64,000 nt of DNA from Burkholderia glumae LMG 2196 = ATCC 33617 (GTDB lineage: Bacteria; Pseudomonadota; Gammaproteobacteria; Burkholderiales; Burkholderiaceae): contig NZ_CP009434.1 in the NCBI RefSeq assembly GCF_000960995.1, forward strand, positions 930,001 through 994,000, read 5' to 3'. The notes beneath the pieces were generated by a model. The model was not told where the DNA came from, made no database searches, and saw only the letters and a program-made list of their open reading frames with translations. The stretch's first letter is position 1, and the number at the start of each line of letters is the position of its first letter. Positions 26,038-36,500 of the stretch are shown one piece after another. Made by a program: the position numbers and the translations under genes.

Positions 26038-26907
26038 TCAATCGTCGAAGCCGATCTCGGCCTCGAGCGGCAGGCCGGTTTCGAGTACGCCGGCTCCGGC
26101 GCTCGCGAGCACCGCATGCTTGCCGAACGTCAGCGCGCCGCCGAAGCGTGCGCTCGCGCGATAGGTGCTCAGTGTGTCGAGCGGCTCGTGCGGCCACTGC
26201 GGATGCGGGCCGCCGAGCGTCTGGTCGATGTCGGGGATCGGGCAGCGCGTGCAGAGCTTGACGAGCCTGAGCCGGATCGGACCCGAGGCGGTCTGCACGT
26301 CCAGCTGCTCGACGAAATCCTCCTCGTAGGCCGCGAGCCCCGCGATCACCAGGTTCGGGCGGAAGCGGTCCATGCCCACCGCCGGCACGCCGCGCCGTGC
26401 GAGCCGCGCGTTCAGATCGTCGAGCGAGGACTGGCCGACCACCATCACCGGGAAGCCGTCGGCGAACTGAGTGTGGGTGCTGAGCCGGCCGGTCCACTCG
26501 CGGCTCACCTCGCGACGCACCTCTGGCGAGAAGCGCATCAGCCGCACCGTGATGCCCAGATAGTCGCTGAACCACTGCGCCGTGGCCGCGCCGGTGTCGA
26601 GCGCGTCGAAGCTGCTGCCCCAGACCGTGACGCGCAGCGTCGGCGCGCCCTGGTGGGCGCGTGGGTCGAGCGGTGTGCACAGTGTGGGCATGCCGGGCGC
26701 GTCGACCAGCAGCTCGGTTTCGCCGATCGCGACGCGCACCAGCGCGAGCCTGGCGTGCTCGCGCTGCGTGACCATCGCGCCGGACGGCTCCGCCACCATC
26801 CAGCCGCGGTCGTGTTCCAGGCCGCTTTCCAGCAGCCGCGCGCGCGTGACCGATATGCCGGCACAGGACTTGATCGGATAGAGGAACAGTTCACTGAGGA
26901 TCGGCAT
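26038..26907 (-). CDS. MOSC-domain protein (YcbX-like)
   Basis: 289 aa. The N-terminal MOSC beta-barrel has LFLYPIKSCAGISVTRARL and DRGWMVAEPSGAMVTQRE. The C-terminal MOSC domain has FADGFPVMVVGQSSLDDLNARL, FRPNLVI and the molybdenum-cofactor cysteine motif RLVKLCTRCPIPDID. Relatives (YcbX, mARC) reduce N-hydroxylated bases such as 6-hydroxylaminopurine using a redox partner. Unlike E. coli YcbX there is no C-terminal ferredoxin domain. The ATG at 26907 is preferred; the frame continues upstream into an aldolase remnant that is not part of this protein. Confidence 0.88.
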   Translation of the reverse strand: MPILSELFLYPIKSCAGISVTRARLLESGLEHDRGWMVAEPSGAMVTQREHARLALVRVAIGETELLVDAPGMPTLCTPLDPRAHQGAPTLRVTVWGSSFDALDTGAATAQWFSDYLGITVRLMRFSPEVRREVSREWTGRLSTHTQFADGFPVMVVGQSSLDDLNARLARRGVPAVGMDRFRPNLVIAGLAAYEEDFVEQLDVQTASGPIRLRLVKLCTRCPIPDIDQTLGGPHPQWPHEPLDTLSTYRASARFGGALTFGKHAVLASAGAGVLETGLPLEAEIGFDD

Positions 26908-26959
26908 GACGGTGGGCGTGCGGGGCGCGCGAGGTGCGGGGAATCCGGATTCTGCCAGA

Positions 26960-27234
26960 TCGATGATCCGGAGGGGGCGGTGGTATCGAGCTACCGTTTC
27001 GCCGTGGCTGTTTGCGAGCAGCAGGTCGGACACCTGGAGGCGCGAGAAATGCACGCCGAGCGGATTGACCCAGACGTGGTCGGGCAGTTCGGGATCGCGC
27101 GCGGTGATGTGATCCGCGAAACCGTGCGCGAAGCCGTGCTGCGCGAAGATCCGGAACGCGCCGGCGAGCCGCTCGAGCTTCGGGCCGATCCGTCGGCACT
27201 TCGCCCTGAAGCCGCATTTGCTGCGTGCCTCGCT
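26960..27234 (-). pseudogene. Class II aldolase/adducin remnant
   Basis: Reading the minus strand in the MOSC frame upstream of its ATG gives FRIFAQHGFAHGFADHITAR, then DPELPDHVWVNPLGVHFSRL and QVSDLLLANSHGETV. This is the N-terminal third of the class II aldolase/adducin family, with the HITARDP and WVNPxGxHF blocks. It begins just after a stop (27235-27237), has no ATG start, and loses the pattern before the MOSC gene, so the metal site and the rest of the enzyme are gone. It marks a deletion at the left edge of the CDI region. Confidence 0.7.
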
Positions 27235-27478
27235 TTATCGCAAACACCCCGTCATACGCTTCTCGACGTGGCATGAACTGACCGAGGTCACCCGTAGTCC
27301 GCCTTCGGCATGAAACATGCCGGTCACGCTTGCGCCCCTTGTGAACATACTCCGCTGACGTGACGGCGCCGGACGAACGCTCGTCCGTGATGTCCATCAA
27401 TATCCCTTTGACGAAAGACACTGATATCGGACAAGGCCAAAAGTAAATTTGTGTTTTTGTCAACAATCATTTTGGTTA

Positions 27479-27507
27479 TTGACAGTTATTTGTTATGTCT
27501 CGGTAAG
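27479..27507 (+). promoter_or_regulatory. Possible bcpA promoter
   Basis: TTGACA at 27479-27484, with a weak -10 candidate GGTAAG at 27502-27507 (17-bp spacer), about 50 bp upstream of the bcpA ATG. Only three of six -10 positions match consensus, so this is tentative. The 27440-27520 patch is the most AT-rich DNA near the gene. Confidence 0.25.
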
Positions 27508-27553
27508 CTCGCGCCAACTAATCAGCAAATGGGCGCGGGCCGCGTCGACCAGG

Positions 27554-30500
27554 ATGAACAAGAATGCGCACCGCCTGGTGTATTCCAGGCTTCGGAAAAT
27601 GGCGGTGGCCGTCGCGGAGACTGCGACGGCCGGGGGGAAATCCGCAAGCGGTGAGGCACGCACGCGGCGGCGATCGGCCAGCACATGCGTCGCTGTCGTA
27701 CTCGCCGGCTCGGCCATGGCCGGGGCCATGTCGATGCCTGCGGATGCGCAAATCGTCGGTGCGGGGCCGAACGCGCCGGCGGTGATCCAGACGCCGAACG
27801 GGCTCCCTCAAGTCAATATCAACAAGCCCGGTGGCGGCGGTGTGTCGGTCAACACCTACAACCAGTTCGACGTCCGGAAGGCTGGCGCGATCCTGAACAA
27901 CTCGGCCAAGATGGTTCAGACCCAGCTTGGCGGATGGATCAACGGTAATCCGAACTTTGGGCCGAACGATGCGGCACGCATCATCGTCAACCAGGTCAAC
28001 AGCCCGAGCCCCTCGCAAATTCGCGGCGCACTGGAGATCGCGGGCGCTCGCGCGGAGCTCGTCCTTGCCAATCCCTCGGGCATTTATCTGGATGGCGCGG
28101 GCTTTATCAATACCAGCCGCGCGACCCTGACCACGGGCGTACCGTTCTACGGACCCGACGGTTCGCTCGTCGGCTACAACGTCAACCACGGGCTCGTGAC
28201 CGTGTCGGGCGCCGGCCTGAACGCAACCGGCACCGACCAGGTGGACCTCATCGCCCGCGCCGTCCAGGTCAATTCCGCCATCTATGCGAAGAACCTGAAC
28301 GTGGTCGCCGGGGCGGCCCAGGTCAAGCGCGACACGCTTGACGCGACGTCGATTGCCGGCGAGGGCCCTGCTCCGGCGGTTGCGATCGACGTGAGCCAAC
28401 TGGGCGGCATGTATAGCAACAGGATCTTCCTCGCCTCGAACGAGTTCGGTGTGGGGGTTGCCAACGCCGGCACCATCACCGCGCAGGCAGGCGACCTGAC
28501 GCTGCAGTCGAACGGCCGGCTCGTGCTCAGCGGCAATACGACGACGAGCGGCCACCTCGCGCTGTCGGCCGCGGATGGGATACAGAATAGCGGCACGACC
28601 TACGCGCAGCAGTCGCTGACGGCCGACACGGCGGCCGCTCTGACAAACAGCGGGACGCTCGCGGCGCAGCAAAATACGACGGTCGACGCCGCGGGCATCA
28701 ACTCGACAGGCACGCTCGGCGCGGGCGTGGACAACGACGGTTCCGTCACGCACGGCGGCGACCTGAACCTGACGGCGTCGAGCCAGTTGACTGCGACTGG
28801 CCAGAACGTAGCGGGCGGCAACGCATCGCTGACGGGCGGCAGCGTGAATCTCGCCGGCAGCCAGACGGCGGCGAACGGCAATCTGTCGCTGAACGCGACC
28901 GCCGGCGACGTGAACCTGTCTAACGCGACGACGAGCACGCAAGGCGCCATTCAGGCGAATGCGTCGGGCAGTGTGATCAACGATCACGGCAATCTGTCGA
29001 GCGGCGGCGGCACGACGCTGACCAGCGGCAGTCTGTCGAACCAGAGTGGCAAGGTTTCATCGCAGGGGCCGCTGTCGGTCGAGGTGGCCGGAAAGATCGC
29101 AAACCAGTCCGGCGAACTGGTGTCCGAGAGTACGGCGCAGGTGCGAGGCGGTGCTATCGCGAATGACCAGGGGACCCTTCAAAGCGCGAACGGCATGACG
29201 GTGGCCGGCGCGTCGCTGGATAACACGGCAGGGCGGATCACGTCGCTCAACGGTGACGGCCTGTCGGTGTCGACGAGCGGCCAATTGACCAACGCCGCGG
29301 GTACCACGGCGAATGGCGCGCAGGGCGGTGTCATCGGCGGCAACGGTGATGTTTCGGTGCAGGGGGCAAACATTGTCAACCGCGGTGCGATCACTTCGAA
29401 TGCCGATCTCAACGTTGCGGGCCAGTCGGTCGACAACGGCGGCGGCACGCTGCAGGCCGCGCAAAACGTCGAGGTGGAGGCCGGCGCGCACCTGGCGAAC
29501 AACGGCGGCTCGATCGTCGGGCAGACGGCCAGGGTCAGCGCAACGACGCTCGACAACAGCGCCGGGACCGTGCAGGCCGACCATGTGTCGCTGAACGCGA
29601 CCGACCTCGTGAACCACGGCGGCACGATCACCCAGACCGGGACGGACGAGATGGCCGTCAATGTGTCGGGCACCCTCGACAATGCCAGTGGCGGCACGCT
29701 GCAAAGCAACAGCACCGAGCTGACGCTCGCCCCGACGGTGATCGTCAACGATGGCGGCACGATTACTCACGCCGGCACCGGCACGCTGACGGTTGGCACC
29801 GGCACCGGCTCGGTGTCGAACCTCGGCGGCGTGATCGCCAGCAACGGGCGCGTTGTCGCGCAGGCCGAGACGCTGAACAACACGTCGGGATCGATCAATG
29901 CGCAGGATGGACTGGCGGCAACCGTCGGCAGCACGCTGACCAACGCGAACGGCAAGCTGTTGTCGAACACGGATCTGAACGTCACGAGCGGCACACTCTC
30001 GAACGACGGAGGCCAGATCGGCGCAAGTACGAATGCGACGATCCACGCGGGTTCGATGACGAATCAGGGCGGCTCGATCGTCGCGCCGAATCTGTCGGTC
30101 AGCGCCGATTCGACGCTCGATAACAGTGATGGCAAGCTCGACGCCAATCGGCTTTCGCTGACGGCGGAAAACCTCGTCAACCACGGCGGCACGATCACGC
30201 AGTACGGTTCGTCGGCAATGGGCCTCGGCGTCAGTGGCAGGCTCGACAACTCGGCGGCCGGCGTGATCCAGACCAACGCCACGGACCTGACGCTTGAGCC
30301 GGCCGAGCTGAACAACGCGGGCGGCACCATCACGCATGCCGGCACCGGCAGGCTGACGATCGCGCCGGGCAATGGAGCCAGTGCGCTGAACAATGCCTCG
30401 GGTACCATCGTGACCAAGGGCCAAGCGATCGTCAACGCGAGCAGTTGGAACAACGCGGGTGGTAGCCTGGCCGCGCAACTTGGCCTCAACGCCATCGTCG

Positions 30501-33500
30501 CAGGCGACGTGAACAACGCGCTCGGCCTGCTGCGATCGGACGCGTCGCTGTCGTTGACGAACGGTGGTGCTCTATCAAACCAAGGCGGGCACGTCCAGGC
30601 TGGCCAATCGGTTGCGGGCGACACCAGCACGCTCGACCTTCAATCGACCTCGATTGACAACGCGGGCGGCGCCATTGTCGAACTCGGCGCGGGCAAGATG
30701 TCGGTGCAAGGCGGCCGCCAGATCGTGAACAGCCAGGCTGGCGGCGCATCGGGCATGGGCGCCATCACCGGCAACGGCGACGTGACGATCGGCGCCACGT
30801 CGATCAGCAACACGCAAGGCGGTCAGCTCAGCGGCGGATCCCTGCACGTCAACGCGAATACGCTCGACAACAGCGGCGGTAGCATTGGGAACGTCGCGAA
30901 CACGAGCGGCGATGTGAACGTCACGACGACTGGCGCGATCACGAACACCAACGGCCAGATCAGCTCGACGCACGACCTTTCGATGGCGGCGGCCACGCTG
31001 CAAGGCGGCACGTATCGCGCGACGCACGACGCCGACGTGAACCTGCAGGGCGACTATACGGCGACATCCGATACGCAGTTCAACGTCGGTCACGATCTTG
31101 TCTTCAAGCTGCCCGGCACCTTCACCAACAACGCGAACCTGCAAGCGGCCAACGAGCTGAGCGTCAGCGCGGGGAACATCGTCAACGCAGGCGCGTTGAC
31201 GGCCGGTGGCCTGCTGAATACGCAATCGGCCAATCTGACCAATACCGGCGCGCTGGTGGGCGCCAGCACGTCGCTCGATGCAACGGGCACGATCTCGAAT
31301 CTCGGCCCCACCGCACTGATTGGCGGTTCGGACAGCAATGGCACGCTTGAAATCCTCGCGCACGACATCGAAAACCGCGACGACACGACCTCGGCCGATT
31401 CGATGGCGACGACCGCCATCTTCGGCATGGGCAAGGTCGTGCTGGCGGGCGGCAAGGACCCGAGCGGCAACTACACGAACGCGGCGCAGTTCAATAACGT
31501 CTCGGCGCTGACCCAGTCCGGCGGCGACATGGAACTGCACGCCGACAAGGTGACGAGCAGGCGCCGCGTGATGACGACCTCGACCGGTTCGATCGATCCG
31601 GCAGCGCTCGCGCAGTTCGGCATCAGCATGTCCGGGTGCGCGGCGTATTTCGTGGGGAATTGCACCGGTCAGACGAGTTACGGCATCCAGGACCCCACAC
31701 CGGACCAAGCGGCCGAACTGATCAAACAGCCGGGCGGCATGTTCATTTCGCCGCCTCATGGCGGCCAATGGAACAGCAGCTATCAGTTCACGACCTACTA
31801 TGCCGACGGCGCGACGGCGACGACGGTAACGGGGATTAGCCCGGCCGCCCAGATCATCTCGGGCGGCGGGATCGAGGCATCGTCGGTCGGCACCCTGCAA
31901 AACTACTGGAGCAACATCGCGGCCGTCGGCGAAATCAAGATGCCGGCCCACTACGATGCGGACGGCTGGGCGGCGTCGGGCCAGAACCTGCCGGGCGTGA
32001 CGGTCTCCTATTCCGGGCAGTATCACTACAACAACTACGACAATACCGAATACGACTGGCAATTGCCGTTCGGCAGCGCGCCGTTCGTGACCGGGCGGCC
32101 GGGTGGCTACACACAGGTGGCGCCGGCATCGATCAAGGATTACACGCTGCCGGGCTACTTTTCGACGCTGAGTTCCAACGGCAAGATTTCGGGCACGGGT
32201 GTGAGCGTCAACAACACGGCCAGTAACGCGTCGATTCCGCCGCTCGGCCTGCTGCCCGGGCAATCGGTGCCAGGTGTCACACCGGCCCACTTGAGCGGTA
32301 ACGCGAGCGGCGCGAAATCGGTAGCGTCGTCGGTGCACGGCGGACCGGCCGCGCCGGTCGATCCGATCGTCGCCGGCGCGACGGCGCTGGACGTCCTGAA
32401 CAACCTCACCATTGCGCAGGGCGGGCTATTCAAGGCGACTGCCGCGCCGAATGCCCGCTACGTGATCGAGACGAATCCGGCGTTCACGAACCAGAAAAAT
32501 TTCATCTCGAGCGACTACTTCTTCAGTCAGATCGGTGTCGACCTGACGCATGTCCCGAAGCGTCTGGGCGACGGCTTCTACGAGCAACAACTGGTACGCA
32601 ATCAGGTCACATCGCTGACGGGCAAGGCGGTGCTCGGACCGTACGCGGACCTGCAGACGATGTATGAATCGCTGATGGAGGCCGGCGCCGATTTGTCGAA
32701 GTCGCTCGATCTGCCGATTGGCGCGAGCCTGTCGGCCGACCAGGTAGCCAAGCTGACCAGCAACGTGATCCTGATGGAAACGCGCGTGGTCGACGGCCAG
32801 TCGGTGCTGGTGCCGGTCGTGTATCTCGCACGGGTCAGCCAGCAGAACGCGAACGGCCCGCTGATCGCGGCCACGGATATCGATCTCCAGAACGCGCAGT
32901 CGTTCACGAACAGCGGCAGCGTCGAAGCGGACAATACGCTGGCGATCCAGGGCAAGCAGATCGACAACGCGTTCGGCACGCTGCAAAGCGGCGGACTGAT
33001 GTCGCTTTCGACCGAGAACAACATCGATCTGACGTCGGCGAACGTAAAGGCTGGCAGCCTGAAATTGGACGCCGGCAAGGACCTGATTCTCGACACGGTG
33101 ACGAAAACGAATACGCGCGTGAGCCGGGACGGCGCGACGAGCGTGGTGACGACGCTTGGGCCGACCGCGAAGCTGGACGTCTCGGGCGACGCGTCGATCA
33201 CGACCGGCGGCAACTTCCGGCAGAACGCGGGCGACCTATCCGTCGGCGGTAATCTTGGCATGAAGGTCGGCGGCAACTGGGATCTCGGCGCCGTGCAGAC
33301 CGGCGAGCACAAGATCGTGCAGCGGGCCAACGGCGTGTCGAACACCGACATCAACACGGTCACTGGCAGCTCGGTGACGGTTGGTGGGCAATCGAATGTC
33401 GTCTTGGATGGCGATCTGACGGCACAGGGTGCGCAGATCGACCTGGGCCAGGGCGGCTCGCTTGCGGCCAAGGGCAACGTGACGCTCGGCACCGCAAGTG

Positions 33501-36500
33501 CGACCTCGACCGTGAACAGCAGCAGTTCGGGCAGCGACAGACACGGCAGCTATGCCGAGACGCTGCACACGTCCGACGAGACCCTGACCGGCACGACGCT
33601 GAAGGGAGGCGATACGGTCAATATCGTGTCGGGCAAGGACATCACGCTGTCCGGCAGCGCAATCGGCCTCGACCAAGGCAACGCGAACCTGCTGGCCGCC
33701 GGCGACGTAAACGTCGGCGCGGCAACCGAGAAACACGAACTGAACTTTCACGAAACGCATAGCCACAGCAATGTGCTGAGCGGCATGAAGGCTGCGAGCG
33801 GGGTCGACCAGACGGCGATTTATAGCGCGGGCAGCACGGTATCTGCCGATGGCGTCAACATCGTCAGCAATCGAGACATCAACGTAACCGGCAGCAACGT
33901 CGTGGGCACGAATGACGTCACGTTGCAAGCCAAGCGCGACGTCAATATCAAGACATCGCAAGATACGACTCAATCGTCCAGCTACTACGAGAAGAAGGAG
34001 TCGGGCCTGCTCACGAACGGCGGTCTGTCGGTCACGGCTGGTTCGCGCTCGACAGCGCAGCAAGGCCAAACCAGCTCGGTGACGAATAACGGGAGTGTGA
34101 TCGGGTCATCGCAGGGCAATGTCAAGATCCAGGCTGGAAAGGACGTGATGATGACTGGGAGCACGATTGTCGCGGGCCAGGATGTCGGAGTTGCCGCACA
34201 GAACGTGACCGTGAATGCCGCATACGATACATACAAGGATGCGCAGTCGCAGCAGTTCGGCCAGTCCGGACTGAGTGTCGGATTGGGAGGCGGGCTGGTC
34301 GGACTCGGGCAGTCGATGGAGAGCACGGTCCGCCAGGGTCTGCGGTCGGGCGATTCGCGCCTCGCGGCGGTACAAGGCTTGGCGGCAGCCGAGCAGGCAT
34401 ACCAGAACCGCGGCGGGATCAAGAATACCGCCAATGCCCTATCGAACGGTAACGTCGGCGATGCCGTCAAGGGCGTTCAGGTACAACTCAGCATCGGGTC
34501 GAACCATAGCAGCAGTAATGCGACGACATCGATTTCGGATGCAAAGGGGTCGTCGATCATCGGCAATGGCAACGTCTCCATTGTCGCGACCGGCATCCCG
34601 GACGCGAACGGAAATGCCCAAGCAGGTACCGGCAACATTGCGATGACCGGAACGTCGGTCCTCGGCAAGAACGTCGGACTTGATGCCAACAACAGGATTA
34701 CGTTGCAGAGCGCGCAGAGTACCGAGCAGAGCACCAGCTCGAGTAGTTCGACCGGCTGGAATGCGGGCGTGGCGATCGGTGTGGGTAAGCACACCGGCAT
34801 CAGCGTCTTCGCGAATGGCTCCAACGCACATGGCCAAGGTGATGGCGATAGCGTCACGCAAACCAACACGACAGTGGCGGCCGGCAACAACCTGACGATG
34901 ACCTCGGGCGGTGACACCACGCTTATCGGCGCACGGGTATCGGGTGATAAGGTCAAGGTCGACGTCGGCGGCGATTTGACGATGACGAGTCTTCAGGATA
35001 CGTCGAACTACAGCAGCAACCAACACAACACGGGGGCGAGCGGTAGTTTTACGTTCGGCTCCGGTGGTGGTGTTGACGCGTCGATCGGCCATACCGGTAT
35101 CGGCGCGAACTATGCGTCGGCGAACCAGCAATCCGGCATCGTGGCAGGCAACGGAGGGTTCGACGTCAACGTGGCGGGCCACACGCAACTCAACGGCGCG
35201 CAGATCGCGAGCGCCGCGCCAGCCGATAGCAACACGCTGACGACCGGCAGTCTCGGATTTACCGACATCCAGAACAAGATGTCGTATTCCGGATCATCGG
35301 AGGGGTTTTCGATCTCGGGAGGGCCGACTTTCGCACAGACGGGTGACAGCGCGAGCGGCGTCACCCACGCGGCGGTAAGTCCGGCACAGATCGTTGTGAA
35401 GTCGGATGAACAGACCGGCACAGACAGCACGGCCGGGCTGTCTCGCGACACCGCGAACGCGAACCAAACGGTGGAAAACACGTTCAACCTGCAGAAGGTC
35501 CAGAACAACCTGGCGTTTGCGCAGGCGTTCGGCAAGGTCGCGACGTTCGCGGTAGCGGAAGCGGCGACGCAGTTGGAAAACAGTAGCCCGCAGATGAAAG
35601 CCCTGTTCGGCGAAGGCGGTGCGGGTCGCGACGCGCTGCATGCAGCCGTGGCGGCGATCGGTGCAGCGCTGTCGGGCGGGAACATCGGCGGCGCGTTAGC
35701 CGGCTCGCTGGCCGGAGACGTGTTGCAGTCGTTGGCGCAGCCGATCATTGATCAGACGGTGAGCCAGTTGCCGCTGAGCGCGCAAGCGTCCGTGCGCAAT
35801 GCGCTGAACGAGATCGTGGCGACGGCCGGCGGTGCGGCGGCTGGCGCCGTTGCCGGTGGCGGTTCATCCGGTGCGCTGGCCGGCGCAGGGTCGGCCATCA
35901 ACAACGAGCTTTACAATCGGCAACTTCACGTGGAAGAGGTGAAGGTAGTCGAAAAGCTCGCGAAGGAGAAAGCGCAAGCTGTCTGTCATGGTGATGCGGG
36001 TTGCGTCGCGAGCGCGACGACCTACTGGACCGACCTGTTGGAGCGCGCAGCGAAGGGCATGGTCGACGACACCGCCAACAAGGAAAACATGGCGTACCTT
36101 CAGACGCTGATCCAGACGGCGGACAATCCGACCAGCGAAGGCGCGATGGGGGGGCTGAGCTCTTACCTGACGAACCTTCAGACGGCGCAAGACATGCTGT
36201 CGCAGTATATGGGCAAGCCGATTTTGGTACGCGGCTCCCCGCTGATCTCCGATGGTTCGGCTCAGACGTATTTCAGTGCGACACCCGAACAGCGTTCTGA
36301 CCAGTATTTAAACTCTGTACTGGGTTCGCTCCCCGGCTCGATTGCGCCAGGCGCGAGCCAGCGTGATCAGGATCGGTTGAGTAAATTCGCCACGCAAAAT
36401 GGTTCAGTGAAGCCCGATTACACGATCGAGGAAACGGTCATCGGCGGTATCCTGACCAACAAGATCGCGTCGGCAGTAGCGCGCGCAGGTGAGTCGATTG

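Noticed and set aside
27449..27553. TTG at 27449 as the start of BcpA
   Set aside because: It adds 35 residues before the extended signal peptide MNKNAHRLVYSRLRK, which must be N-terminal; ATG 27554 fits the family exactly.
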